From Aureococcus anophagefferens (Eukaryota; Sar; Pelagophyceae; Pelagomonadales; Pelagomonadaceae): a stretch of DNA of 64,000 nucleotides. A model generated the notes under the pieces. The model searched no databases. It had not been told where the DNA came from and worked only from the letters and a program-made list of their open reading frames with translations. The position numbers and the translations under genes are program-made. The stretch spans positions 327,857 to 391,856 of the forward strand of contig NW_008705576.1 in the NCBI RefSeq assembly GCF_000186865.1, written 5' to 3'. Below, piece after piece: positions 1 to 10,122 of this stretch. Numbering within the stretch: position 1 is the stretch's first letter; each line of letters opens with the position of its first letter.

Positions 1-1459
1 ACCTCTACCTCGCGCGCGGCCTGAGCGCCGTGGCGCCGCTCGCGCCCACGGCGACGGCCGCCATCGCCCGGCAGCTCGGCCCCGGCGGCCCCGTCGCGCG
101 CCACGTGCCGCACGAGGTCGAGGCGCCGAAGAGCGTCGACGTTGTCGACTTCCCGGCGAACTACACCGTGCTCATGTGCGGCGGCAACTACGAGGCCAGC
201 GACCGCAAGGGCTGGATGCAGGGCATCCTCGCCTTCGCCAAGTTCTACGCCGAGTCGCCGGACGACGACAAACCGCATTTGTACGTCCACGGCATCTCGT
301 CGCTGCGCATCGCGGAGGCCGAGCGGTCGCGCGCGGCGCCCCCGACGGCCAAGGCCAACGGCGTGCCGCTGCGCCACTACCTCTGGGCCACGGGCCTGCC
401 GGCGGCGGCCTGGACTTTGGACGAGGCGCTCCACGCGCCCCCGCGCGTCGCGGGGCTCAAGCGCGCCGCGGACGCGTGCCTCGGGGCAGGAAAAGGGCGA
501 TTCAACGTCGCTTCAACGTGAGTGTTCCGCGCGCGCGCGTTTCGGAAACAGCACCCACGCTTCGAGAGCGCTCCGAGAGATGAACGCCCGTCCAAAAATC
601 AGCCGAAACGAGCGGAAAACGACCGAGAGAGGAGCCTTTGAAGTTGGGAATTTCGCACCCTTTTCCTGCCCAGGCGTGCCTCCATCCCTCAAAAACGGAG
701 GGCTTCGGCCTGAACGTGCTCGAGTGCCAGCTCATGGGCACGCCCGTGGTCACGACGAAGACGGCGGCCATGGCCGACTACACGGTCAACGGCGAGGCCG
801 TGCCCTACCGGCAGACGGAGTGGCTCGCGGGGGGCATGGTGGCGACGCCGGACGTCGACGGCGTCGCGGCCGCGCTCCACCGCCTGCGCGCGCGGCCCAG
901 GCACGAGGCCGACGCGGCCGCGGCGAAGGCCAAGGCCTGGCTCGAGGCGACGTTCAGCTCCGCCGCCGTCGCCGCGGGCATGGACGCGCTGCTCGCCGAC
1001 GTGCTCGCGAAACCGCCGGCGCCCGCGAAGCCGCCGACGGTCCGCGTCGAGACCGCGGACTTCCCGGACCCCGTGCACTGGGACGCGGACTGGACGCTCC
1101 TCGTCGACGCCGACGTCGACGTCAACGAGGCCGCCGTCGCCGCGTTCGTTTCCCAGCCGTGGGCGACGGCCTCGAACGGCGCGCTCGCGGCGATCGTGCC
1201 CTGCGTCTACGCGGACGGGTCGCCCGTGCCCTACCTCAGCGGCCAGGCGGCGCACCCGCACCTGCCGGTCATCGTGCGCACGCACACGTTGTCCCACGCC
1301 CAGGTCGCGGACCCGGACCGGACGCACGTCGCCGCGCTCATCCTCCAGCAGGTCCGGGGCGTCCAGCGGCTCCCGGACGGCCTCGCCCGGTTCCGGACGC
1401 GCCTGCCGGGCCAGCCGGACACGCGCTACGAGTTCCTCGACACGGAGGTCCGCCACTAA
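1..1459 (+). CDS. Glycosyltransferase family 1-like protein, 5' end outside window
   Basis: The reading frame is already open at base 1, so the start lies upstream. Exon A ends at 473 and exon B runs 674-1459; removing 474-673 (an introner) joins them in frame and restores the motif ACLHPSKTEGFGLNVLE. That motif, with the following MGTPVVTT, is the conserved C-terminal donor-binding region of GT-B retaining glycosyltransferases (GT1/GT4-like), whose glutamates contact the nucleotide-sugar. Upstream is a Rossmann-like stretch (TVLMCGGNYEASDRKGW) typical of the second half of such enzymes. The last ~120 residues after the catalytic domain are unassigned. It probably transfers a sugar from a nucleotide donor; the acceptor cannot be told. 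It ends about 95 bp from the convergent DPY30 gene. Confidence 0.75.
482..673 (+). mobile_element. Introner element, family 1, copy 1
   Basis: This 192-bp element has terminal inverted repeats of the form CNGGGCAGGAAAAGGG. It is flanked by an exact 8-bp duplication, GCGTGCCT, at 474-481 and 674-681. Intron 474-673 begins with the GC of the left duplication and ends with the CAG of the element. Excision restores the glycosyltransferase frame. Orientation is taken as forward with the ATTCAACGTCGCTTCAACG end first. Confidence 0.92.
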
Positions 1460-1553
1460 GAGCAAGGACGAAGGCGGGTGTTTACTAAAGAAGATAAGAA
1501 GGGGGGGTTTCGCGGGCGGCGGTTTCGCGCGCGAGGACCGCGGCGCGGCCGCC

Positions 1554-1928
1554 TTAGCTGTTGGCCGTGGAGCCCTGGGGGTTGTTCTTGATGAGGTAGG
1601 TGGCGAGCCACTCTACCGGGTTCGGTGGTCTCTCCTTGACGAGCGCGGACATGCCGTCGAGCAGGATCGGCACGACGGTCGTGTCGAGGTACGCGCGGAT
1701 GGGCAGACTCTGGACGTGCATCGTCGACTGGACCTCGTCGTTCGCCTAGGAGAGCGCGAGCGGGGTGGGCCGCGCGGTCGCGCGTCGCGCGCGGTCGCGC
1801 GTCGCGCGGCCGCGGGGCGGGGCGCGCACCTTGAGGGCGTCGGCCACGTCCTGGGTCGACGGCGGCTGGACCTCCGGCGCGGGCGCCGAGTCCGTGATGT
1901 CGCCCTTCTTCTCCTCGGCGTCGGCCAT
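1554..1928 (-). CDS. DPY30: DPY30-domain protein
   Basis: Two exons: 1928-1830 and 1745-1554, with an 84-nt GT-AG intron 1829-1746. The product is 96 residues. The C-terminal half carries the Dpy-30 dimerisation helix-turn-helix: [16 protein letters not shown] followed by [19 protein letters not shown], which matches the family hallmark (xYLxxTVVPxLLxGLxxLxxxRPxNPxEYLAxYLL). In other eukaryotes DPY30 proteins are core subunits of COMPASS/MLL H3K4 methyltransferase complexes or sit in ciliary radial spokes. The short, acidic, proline-containing N-terminus and the length near 100 residues fit the COMPASS type better. The ATG at 1928 is 294 bp from the divergent cyclic-nucleotide protein. Confidence 0.9.
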
Positions 1929-2053
1929 GGTGTAGTGTGTGGCGGACGGGTTTCACGCGCGCGGGACGGCGGGCGGAGAGGCTGCCGAGCGTTTGCTGCC
2001 GCGATCGAATTGCCACTGGTCGCCGATGATGAACTCACCTCCAGCCGCAATAT

Positions 2054-2117
2054 CGGCTACGCCTCCGTCTGAGCCTCCGGGCGGGATCTTCGGGTGCGCA
2101 CCCCCTTCAATAACTAG
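2054..2117. repeat. 64-bp dispersed repeat, copy A
   Basis: This 64-bp block recurs with a single mismatch at 24250-24313, about 22 kb away. Both copies lie upstream of a plus-strand gene (105 bp and 55 bp before the ATG). Read on the minus strand, both encode the same peptide, including VIEGGAHPKIPPGGSDGG. In copy A the coding-like stretch continues another ~20 residues (FIIGDQWQFD). It may be a relic exon of a repeated gene family or part of a dispersed element. Confidence 0.7.
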
Positions 2118-2222
2118 TCCAATATCTTGTTGCTCCATGCGTTTCAGTCCTCGGGCTGCTCTCGGGCAGCCAGGAGGCTCGGCTCTCTGCGCGCGCGCGG
2201 AGTTGACACCCGACCCTCGACC

Positions 2223-4792
2223 ATGCCGCGGCGGCCGTCCATGGCGTCGCTGACGGACGTCGAGAGCGACAACCTCATCCCCTACTCCGTGCGCAAGCTG
2301 CTCCAGCTGCTGAGCGAGCGCAAGACGCCCAAGTCGCGCCTCGCGAACATCGTCAACCAGATGAACGTCGTCGACAGCGACATCCTCGACAAGGTGCCCC
2401 AGCACCAGGAGCAGTTCATCGAGGACCTGACCATCAAGGAGTCGCGCGGCGGCGCGGCGACGATCGCGTCTTCGAGGGGCCGTCGTCACGAGCGTCCGAT
2501 AGGTACGGCGCGTTCGAGACGATCTTCGAGGAGGGCGACTTCCCCGACGGCTACTACCACATCCTCCACGGCAGCGTGCAGATCTGGAAGGCGACGAAGC
2601 TCAGCGAGGAGGAGGTGCAGAAGCAGCGCGAGGAGGCCGGCGACGACCAGGGCAGGAAAAGAGTGCGAAATTCCCAACTTCAAAGGCTCCGATCTCGGCT
2701 GATTTCCACTCGTTTCGGCTGACGTTTAGACGAGCGATCATCTCTCGGAGCGATCTCGAGGCGTGGATGCTTTTTTGGGAACGAGCGCGCGCAGAACACG
2801 CACGTTGAAGCGAACTTGAATCACCCTTTTCCTGCCAGGCGACGACGGCGGCGAGGGCGAGGCCTTCTACGACAAGCGGGGCATCCACATCTGCGACCTG
2901 GCCACGGGCTGCGGCTTCGGCGAGCTCGGCTTCCAGGGCGACCGCCAGGCCGTGCGGTCCGCGTCCGTCGTCGCCGCGGAGCGCACGATCTGCCTCGTGA
3001 GCTCCGCGAACGTCTACCTGAAGCTCATGGAGCTGTCGATCAAGTCGCAGCTCCGGCGGAAGATCGACTGGCTCGAGAACTGCGCCCTCTTCCGCCACTG
3101 GTCCGACGAGAAGCGCTACGAGTTCGCCCAGAGCCTGCGGTCCTACAAGTGCGCCAAGGGCCGCTACGTCTGCACGTCGGGCGAGCCGGCTGCGGGCGTC
3201 TGGTTCCTCATCGGCGGCGAGATCCGCGTGCAGACGCACCTCGACAAGGAGAAGGAGAACGAGAAGGCGCCGACGGAGCGGCGCCAGGTCGAGCTGGCGC
3301 TGCTGGGCGCGGGCGACGTCTTCGGGGTCTGCGAGCACGTCGAAGAACGGCGCGAGATGAGCCGGTCGGCCTACGCGACCAAGGCCTCGAGCGCCTACTT
3401 CGCGGGCACGTCGGCGGTGCTGACCCTCATGTTCGAGGACGAGGTCACGCGCCAGCTCATGATCGCGCTCACCAAAAAGCGGCGGAAGTGGGAGGCGCTC
3501 CGCGTGCAGCAGGCGCTGAGCCGCGCGCCGCGCGGGACTCGAATCTTCAACCCGACTTCAATGTGAACGGAGTGCGCCGGACGCTTCGGCCGTGCTTCGA
3601 GCACTCGATGAGCGCCATCGATCCGTCCAACAATCGGCCGAATCGACTGCGATTTGAGCTCGAGCATTTTTTCAAAGTTTGGTCGGGACGCCCCGGCTCG
3701 ATGGTCGATGTCCGCGCAGGCCACGCGGAGGTCAACGTGAACCTGTCGGCGAAGACCATGCTCATTTCGGACTACCTCTGCGAGAGCCTCGACAAGTCGC
3801 CGAAGCGGCGGCAGCCCGCGGCGCCGCGGCCCGCGAGCCGGCCGAGCTCCGTAAAACGGCCGAGCTCCGTGAGACGCGCGGAGCGGCCGGCCGCGCCGCG
3901 GCCGCGGACGCGCGAGTCGCGGCCCGCGGCGCCGGCGCCGGCGCACCCCCTCGGCGACATCCCCGCCATCGACCACGACGGCTGCGGCTTCAACAAGGTC
4001 GGCGCGACGCCCGTCGCGCGGCGGCCGAGCTTCGGGTCCGGGCAGCGGAAGTCGTCGTTCGCCGCGACGTCGCGCGCGGAGGACGTGCGCGCGGCGGGCC
4101 TCGTGCCGCGGCCCGCGTCGCGGGGCCTCGACCCGCTGGCCGCGGCAGCGACGAAGCGCCCGAAGCGGGCGCCGACGAACGACGCCACGGCGCCCGCGCC
4201 GCCCGCGGGGCGGCCGGGCTCGCGCGCGCGGCCGCTCCGCGGCCGGCGCGGCAGCCGCGACGACCTGCTCGGCGCGCTGAACACGGCCCTGGGCGAGGCC
4301 GAGGACGCGCCGCCGCGGCGCGCGAGCCTCCGCAAGGCCGACGAGTCGCGGAGGACGGAGCGGCCGCGGTCGCGCGAGCCGGAGCCGCGGCGCCGCGAGA
4401 CGCTGAGCTCGGGCACCTACGTGCCGGCGACGGACCAGCGGCCGGGCACGTCGTCGGCGCGCAATGAGCTGCTCCAGAGCGCCTGGCGGGGCTTCGCGGA
4501 CTCGTCGACGGTCTACGCGGGCCCGGCGTCGCGGCCGACGACCGCGTCCGCGGCGCTCGCGGCGCTCCGGGGCAGGAAGCCCGCCGAGAAGCCGCGGCGG
4601 AGCCTCGGCGACCTCGACGCGCGCTGGCCGGGCGGCGGCGCGCCCCTGGGGGGGCTCGCCGCGCTCCCGGCCGTCGACGACGCGGGCCCGCGGCCGCGCG
4701 GCGACGCGGCCGACCCCATCCAGGTCGCCAACGACCCCCTCGGCGCCGCCGCCGCGCGCCGGACCAGCGGGCGCGAGGTTAAGGCGGCGTGA
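2223..4792 (+). CDS. Protein with two tandem cyclic-nucleotide-binding domains
   Basis: Inferred exons are 2223-2467, 2503-2639, 2839-~3526 and 3720-4792. Intron 1 is only 35 nt (GT-AG); introns 2 and 3 are introners. Residues ~85-195 form one CNB domain (FEEGDFPDGYYHILHGSVQI ... FGELGF ... RSASVVA). Residues ~205-330 form a second (GEPAAGVWFLIGGEIRV). The FGE...R.A pattern of the phosphate-binding cassette is visible in the first domain only. A ~355-residue Arg/Ala/Pro-rich tail of low complexity follows and has no recognised domain. Without a kinase or channel segment this could be a regulatory subunit or scaffold. The nominal junction at the second introner is one base out of frame, so the 3527 donor position is uncertain. 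Confidence 0.8.
2648..2838 (-). mobile_element. Introner element, family 1, copy 2
   Basis: This 191-bp element is inserted in the opposite orientation to copy 1 but in a plus-strand gene. The flanking duplication is GCGACGAC at 2640-2647 and 2839-2846, exact. Intron 2640-2838 starts GC and ends CAG; splicing restores the first cyclic-nucleotide-binding domain. Confidence 0.92.
3535..3719 (+). mobile_element. Introner element, family 2, degenerate copy
   Basis: This 185-bp element resembles the copies at 43660 and 44492 throughout (TTCAACCCGACTTCAATGTG near the left end; TCAAAGTTTGGTCGGGACG near the right end). Its termini are eroded. The flanking duplication is GCCGCGCG (3527-3534) against GCCACGCG (3720-3727), one mismatch. 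The right end still reads CGCAG before the exon. Confidence 0.75.
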
Positions 4793-4867
4793 GTTTGTTC
4801 AGTGTGATAGGGGGCGCTGTGGGACCCCGTCGCGTGCGTGCCGTTAGAGCGTCTCTGCGCGAGGGGC

Positions 4868-5869
4868 TTATTCGGTATCTGTGGGGGTAAGGTACCCGGG
4901 ATCAGCCTCACGACGACGAAGCCGCCCGAGTGCCCTCAGTGCACTTTTGGCGCAGGAGTAGACGCGCCCGCGCCCAGGATCGAGCCACTTGGCGGCCGCG
5001 CGTTCGTACCAGCGCCGGGCTTCGGTGAAGTCTTTGACAACTGCGTCGCCGCGCTCGTAGCGGCGACCCATTTCGTATTCCCCTCGTGTGTAACCTTGGT
5101 CCGCAGCCAGTTTGAGCCATTGAAAACTCTCTGCCGCGGCAGTGCCGGATAAACGGTCGCTTAACTCGCACTGCGCCTTCGCGTGGCCTCGTTCCGCGGC
5201 CATCTGAAAGAAGTCGACCGCCTTCTGCTCGTCTCTCACGAGGCCGTAAGTACTGACGTCGGGATCTTCGTAGATTTCTCCGAGCTCGTATGCCGCCTCT
5301 GGAACCTTGTCTGCGGCCAGGCGGTAGAGCCGCGCGGCCTCCCTTAACTGCCCTTCGTTTTCTAATTGGTCCGCGAGCTCGTAGATCGCCACTGGATTGC
5401 CCTTCTCCGCGTGATTTCGAAGCCTCGTCGACTTCTGCTGTACAGTGAGCGCACACGGCACTCGACAGAGCGGGCACGCGCAGCGCCTCGCTTTCCGATA
5501 GCAGGCGTAGCACGTGTACTTGCAGCAACATTCACGGACTGTTTTCGTTTGATCGTAGGACGCACCCTCCTCCAATGGTCGTGTAAGAACGTTGACATTC
5601 CAGGCCATGAGGCAGACGGGGCACCGCTGCGCGTCGTCGTCGATGATCTCGCGGGCCTTGCGGAACTCAGGCGACTCGTAGAGCGCGTGCCACTGCTTGC
5701 AGACCAAGATAGCGGTGCGGCTCAGGGCGTAATGGGGCACGAAGAGGAGGCACTCGAAAAGACAGTCCTTAGAAAGGCTTCGGTCTGAGCCCTCAATCGT
5801 CACAGCATCGTCAAGATTCTGGGGGCCCGGCGCCTCAGTCGTGGTCATGGAGGATAGCCCTGTTTTCAT
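4868..5869 (-). CDS. F-box / RING-like / Sel1-repeat protein
   Basis: A single-exon 333-residue protein. Residues ~32-75 resemble an F-box (SLSKDCLFECLLF ... LVCKQWHALYESPEF). A cysteine cluster at ~83-140 (CPVCLMAW, then CCCKYTCYACYRKARRC and CPLC) looks like a RING/MYND-type zinc module. From ~150 to 315 there are Sel1-like TPR repeats, for example AARLYRLAADKVPEAAYELG and DFFQMAAERGHAKAQCEL. The combination suggests an adaptor in ubiquitin-dependent turnover; substrate and partners are unknown. Base composition is noticeably less GC-biased than in neighbouring genes. ATGs lie at 5869 and at codon 8. Confidence 0.75.
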   Translation of the reverse strand: MKTGLSSMTTTEAPGPQNLDDAVTIEGSDRSLSKDCLFECLLFVPHYALSRTAILVCKQWHALYESPEFRKAREIIDDDAQRCPVCLMAWNVNVLTRPLEEGASYDQTKTVRECCCKYTCYACYRKARRCACPLCRVPCALTVQQKSTRLRNHAEKGNPVAIYELADQLENEGQLREAARLYRLAADKVPEAAYELGEIYEDPDVSTYGLVRDEQKAVDFFQMAAERGHAKAQCELSDRLSGTAAAESFQWLKLAADQGYTRGEYEMGRRYERGDAVVKDFTEARRWYERAAAKWLDPGRGRVYSCAKSALRALGRLRRREADPGYLTPTDTE

Positions 5870-6009
5870 ATACTCCTCAAATTAACTCCACTTTCGTTCC
5901 GAGCGCGGCGCGGCGCTTTAGGCGTGCGGTTTCGATGCTCTGTGCATGGCCTTATGCATTTTGGGCGAGTCGCCAGGTTGCGGCAAAAAATTGCGCGAGG
6001 GGGGGCGAC

Positions 6010-8241
6010 ATGGCGGCCAAATCGCGGCGTCCGGCGCGCGTCACGCTGAAATGCGTCGTCGTCGTGGCGCTCGTCTCGGCGTTGTTCGTCGTGTACCAAT
6101 CGAGTCGCATGGTCCACGGGGACGACACCCTGCAGGAGACATCGAAGCGCGACGTCGCCGCCGCCCACGCCGAGGCGTCCCTCGCGTGGCGCCGCGCCCA
6201 GGAGGCCGAGGCCGCCCTCGCGGCCCTCCGCCGCGGGTCGCCCGCGGCCGCGCCGGAGCTCCGGCGGCGGGCCGCGCTCGCGGCGCTCGCGCCGTGCTCC
6301 GCGGGCGAGGCGCAGGCCTGCCGCGTCGTCGCCGCGCGCGGGCCGCGGCGGCGGGCGACCGGCGGCGCCGCGAGCCCGGCGACCGTCGACGCCGCGGCGC
6401 GCGCCGCGGTCCTCGCGGACGTCGTGGCACCCGGAAAGGGCGGCGCGCTGCGACCGGCGCGCCGCGACCGCTTCGCCGCGCCTCGCCGGGGCGACGCGCG
6501 GTGCGAGGCGACCGCGCGCCTGCCGCTCGCCGACGCGCTCGCGGCGTTCGCGGCGGACGCGAAACGGCGCTCCGAGCGCGCGCGGCCGCGCGTCGCGTTC
6601 ACCGTCGCCGACGGCCACTACGCGGCGGGCCTCGCGGACCACGCGCTCGACGTGTCGCGGGCCTACGGCGCATCGACGCCGCTCCTCGTCGTCGCGCTCG
6701 ACGACGACGCGGCGGCCGCGGCCTGCGCCGCGGGCGCGGCCGTCGCGCGGTTCGAAGCCGCCGAGAAAAACGGGACCGGCGCGCGCCGACGAAAAAAGGC
6801 GGCGGTCTACGCGGCCAAGTACGGGACCATGGCGGCGCTGCTCCGGGCCGGGCTCGACGTGACCTTCGGCGAGATGGACGTCTTCTTGATCGGCGACCCG
6901 CTCGCGGCCGCGTCCTGCGCGGGCGAGGCGTGCTCCGAGGGTCTCGCGGACCCGGCGGACGCGGACGTCGTCATCGGCGCGCACCAGGACAACTGCATGG
7001 AGTTCAACGCGGGCTGGTACCACGCGCGGTCGAAGCATGCCGACGTCGCGGCGCTCTTCGAGGACCTCGACCGCTACACCGCGGCGCACCCAACGGTCTT
7101 CGACCAGCAGGTGCTCAACTGCATGCTCAAGCGGGCCCTGGCGACGCCGGGCCACCACCGCCACGAGTGCGAGACGCGCGAGGGGAACTCGAAGAGCGCG
7201 CTCGGCGCGAAAAACGACTCGATTCTGAGCCCCTGGACGACGCCGCCCCACCGCGTCTCCTTCTCGGTGCTCGGCGGCGACGTGTTGGCCGCGCACCCCT
7301 CGCCCTTCGTCTTGCCGCCGACCGTCGGGATCCACGTGCTCACGAACACGCCGCTGACGGACGCGAGGGCCAAAACCGACGTGGCGCGTGAACTGGGTAT
7401 GTGGCCCGGCGCGGACGGCTACTACGCCGTCGGCGGCGGGGCCCCGAAATACCTCGTCTACGCGAACAACCTGCTGAGCACGTCCGACGACCCGCGCTAC
7501 CACTCGATGACCTGGGTCGTGGCGGCGCTGTGCCACCTCGTGTTCTTGGCGCGCGTCACGGGCCGCGTCCTCGTGCTGCCGACGATCTTCGATTTTCAAC
7601 AGTTCCACTACGCCGCGGACCACTTCGACCTGCGGAGCGTGGAGGCGTTCCTCGGGGGCGAGCGGTCGTGGCGCGAGTCGACGTTCTTCTCGAACGCGCG
7701 CCTCGACGTCGCCCCGGACGCGACGACGGCGACGCTCGCCGTGACGCGCGACGGACGGGCCGCGCTCCCACCCCGGAACTTGGCATCTGTGACCGCGACG
7801 GCGTCGGACCTCGCGGACCTCGCGACGGCCGCGGACGCCGCGCCGCCGCCGCCGGCGCGATCGTACGATCTGGGCGGGAAGGCGGCGGACAAGGTGCGCG
7901 ACGTCTGGGCCGTCGCCGCAGCGGACGCGGCGCTCGCGGCGGCGGACGTGCTCGTCGTGGACCTCGACGGCGCGGGCCCCCTCCCGCTCCAGGAGTGCGT
8001 CCGGCGGGGCGGCGCCTGGGACTGCGGGCGGGCCGTCGACGTCGGCGAGGCGCCCCGGGAGCTCGCGCTGGCCCTCGGCGCGCTGAAGTGGTGTCGACAG
8101 AAGCCGGGGATCGACCACGCCAGGGCGCCCAACGGCGGGGCCTCGCCCCCGGGCTACGCGCCGGGCAAGACGTGCGCCGCGCGCCTCGCGAACAAGAGGA
8201 TCCCGCTCGAAGCGGCCCGGCTGGCGCCGGTGCCCGACTAG
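6010..8241 (+). CDS. Type II membrane glycosyltransferase-like protein (nucleotide-diphospho-sugar transferase fold)
   Basis: I chose ATG 6010, which gives 743 residues starting MAAKSRRPARVTLK and then a hydrophobic signal-anchor at ~13-28, as in Golgi glycosyltransferases. An in-frame ATG at 5935 adds 25 unlikely residues. Residues ~195-380 resemble the PF03407 family: VAFTVADGHYAAGLADHAL, KYGTMAALLRAGLDVTFGEMDVFLIGDPL (an acidic E-x-D motif where DxD is expected) and FDQQVLNCML. A second module from ~500 contains TWVVAALCHLVFLARVTGRV and is unassigned. It probably acts in glycan synthesis in the secretory pathway. It is convergent with the sulfotransferase, 22 bp between stop codons. Confidence 0.7.
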   Translation: MAAKSRRPARVTLKCVVVVALVSALFVVYQSSRMVHGDDTLQETSKRDVAAAHAEASLAWRRAQEAEAALAALRRGSPAAAPELRRRAALAALAPCSAGEAQACRVVAARGPRRRATGGAASPATVDAAARAAVLADVVAPGKGGALRPARRDRFAAPRRGDARCEATARLPLADALAAFAADAKRRSERARPRVAFTVADGHYAAGLADHALDVSRAYGASTPLLVVALDDDAAAAACAAGAAVARFEAAEKNGTGARRRKKAAVYAAKYGTMAALLRAGLDVTFGEMDVFLIGDPLAAASCAGEACSEGLADPADADVVIGAHQDNCMEFNAGWYHARSKHADVAALFEDLDRYTAAHPTVFDQQVLNCMLKRALATPGHHRHECETREGNSKSALGAKNDSILSPWTTPPHRVSFSVLGGDVLAAHPSPFVLPPTVGIHVLTNTPLTDARAKTDVARELGMWPGADGYYAVGGGAPKYLVYANNLLSTSDDPRYHSMTWVVAALCHLVFLARVTGRVLVLPTIFDFQQFHYAADHFDLRSVEAFLGGERSWRESTFFSNARLDVAPDATTATLAVTRDGRAALPPRNLASVTATASDLADLATAADAAPPPPARSYDLGGKAADKVRDVWAVAAADAALAAADVLVVDLDGAGPLPLQECVRRGGAWDCGRAVDVGEAPRELALALGALKWCRQKPGIDHARAPNGGASPPGYAPGKTCAARLANKRIPLEAARLAPVPD

Positions 8242-8263
8242 TGGGGTCGCGTTCAGTCGCGTG

Positions 8264-9971
8264 TTATCGAATTGGTGGTGGTTCTTCTAATTCATGTGTG
8301 GCCGCGGCTCGCAGATGCCGCGCGCGAGATGCGGAAGACTGCCTCCGGTCGCTCGCGTTGCACGGTGGGTCGACGAAGGGCGGCGCTTCGGCTGGCGGCC
8401 GGAGGTCGGCGCGCCGGTCGCGCAGGACGGTCCTGACGGAGCCCCAGGTCCCGTCGCCGAGCTCGCCCGTGAGGAGGAGCTGTAGCCGCGCGTTGGGCCG
8501 TCGAAAGAAGCCTTCGAGGGTCGCGACGACCGCGCGATCCTCGGGCCGCCGGGGGTGCTCGGCGGCGTTGTGGCGCACGCGGAGGACGTCGTCGAGGGCC
8601 GACGCGCCCGCGAAGCCGTCGGCGCCGTAGGCCTGTGCAGGAAAAGGGTGCGAAATTCCCAACTTCAAAGGCTCCTATCTCGGTCGTTTTCCGCTCGTTT
8701 CGGCTGATTTTTGGACGAGCGATCATCTCTCGGAGCGCTCTCGAAGCGTGGGTGCTGTTTCCGAAACGCGCGCGCGCGGAACACTCACGTTGAAGCGACG
8801 TTGAATCACCCTTTTCCTGCCCTGCCGTAGGCGGGGAGGCCGAGCCACTCGAGGACGCGCTCGAAGGCCCGTCGCGGCTCGGCGGCGAAATCTTCCAGCG
8901 CCTCCAGCCAGAAGAGCTCCTCGGGGATGCGCGCGAACCAGTGCGCGAGCTGCTCCGCGTAGAGCGACTTGCCCACGTGGGCCTTGAGCTGGGCAGGAAA
9001 CGAGTGATTCGACGTCGCCTCAACGTGAGCTTTTCGCGCGCGCGCGTTCTCAAAAACGCATCCACGCTTCGAGAGCGCTCCGAAGGATGATCGCTCGTCC
9101 AAAAATCAGCCGAAACGAGTGGAAAATGACCGAGATAGGAGCCTTTGAATTTCGCTCTCTTTTCCCGCCCCGGCCTCGACCCCCAGCTCCGAGGTGCCCG
9201 TGTTGAGGAGCCGGTTGGAGCAGGACGTCGCGACCTCGTAGGCCTCGGACCAGCGGTCGAAATTCGTGTCGGACTCCGATGCGCCCCTCCGCGCCCAGAC
9301 GGCGCGGTAGCGCTCCTCGACGTTCGCGGCCGACGCGTTGTAGCACGCCTCCAGCAGGTCAGCGGCCGCGATGCCAAAGGCCATGGACCGGGAAGGCTCT
9401 GCGCCTTGCCCTGCGAGCCGTCGTGGTACCACCAGCTACTCACGGCGCGGGCCGCGGGCTCCCGCAGCGTGACCAGGTACCGCATGCCGCCGTGGCCGCA
9501 ACGGACGGCCCCTCGCAGGTAGCCCCGCGCCAGCGAACACACCGCGCCGGGCGCGCCGGGGAGGAAGAGCTCGTGCGGCCGATAATACATGACCACGCCG
9601 CGCGCCTCCAAGGCCGCGCGCCGCTCCGGGGCGAGGGCCGAGAGGCGCAGGCCGACGCGTCCGTCGACCTCGTCGAGCACGCCGTCGAGCCCGCCCGCCG
9701 GCGCGTAGCCGTCCTTCTCCACGGCGACGAGCCGCTTGTTATACCGCGCGCCGGGTCCGTACGGCAGAAACGTGGCCCGTTCGAGGAGGTCGACCTCGGC
9801 GGCGGCGCGATGCCTACTGCCCACGGCCGTCACGAGGGGATGGGCCAGCAGGTAGTTCGCCAGGCTCGTCGACCCGCTCTTGGACGTGCCGACGAACCAG
9901 AGCCGCGGCTGATACGACGCGGCGGCGCGGCAGTTGCTGCGCTTCGTCAACACCGCAGCCGTCGAGGCCAC
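8264..9971 (-). CDS. Sulfotransferase family protein
   Basis: Exons on the minus strand: to 9444, 9396-9181, 8988-8833 and 8632-8264; introns two and three are introners. The PAPS 5'-phosphosulfate loop is clear (FVGTSKSGSTSLANYLLAHP), and the 3'-phosphate-binding segment is RYLVTLREPAARA followed by a serine. A 47-nt GTGAGT...AG intron (9443-9397) restores frame. The alternative is a coding sequence through SSWWYHDG with an indel. The C-terminal part (HWFARIPEELFWLEALEDF ... LEWLGLP) fits carbohydrate sulfotransferases. The start is unresolved: in-frame GTG 9971 lies within a hydrophobic run (LLVVLVASTAAVL), and ATGs at 10005/10002 are one base out of frame. It is likely a Golgi type II enzyme. 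Confidence 0.8.
8633..8824 (-). mobile_element. Introner element, family 1, copy 3
   Basis: This 192-bp element lies in the sulfotransferase gene. The duplication is CCGTAGGC at 8625-8632 and 8825-8832, exact. In gene sense, intron 8832-8633 starts GC and ends CAG, and splicing restores LGLPAYGADGF. Confidence 0.92.
8989..9172 (+). mobile_element. Introner element, family 1, copy 4
   Basis: This 184-bp element sits in the same gene as copy 3 but in opposite orientation relative to it. The target duplication has decayed (GCCTTGAG at 8981-8988, GCCTCGAC at 9173-9180; 6 of 8 match). The intron 9180-8989 in gene sense begins GT and ends CAG and joins exons in frame (TSELG/LKAHVGK). Confidence 0.88.
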
Positions 9972-10122
9972 GAGGACGACCAGGAGCCTCGCGGTTCCCC
10001 ATCATGCTGCACTGAAACCGCGATTGACAATGCATCTTTCCCGCAACCTCGGCCGTATAAATCCACTGTAACGCGTGAATCGGGGCTGCGCCTGGTCGTC
10101 CCGCGGCGGCGGCGGCGCGACC

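Noticed and set aside
689..1465. Long antisense frames over glycosyltransferase and other GC-rich genes (Arg/Gly/Val-rich)
   Set aside because: High third-position GC leaves antisense frames open; they lack motifs and overlap clear genes.
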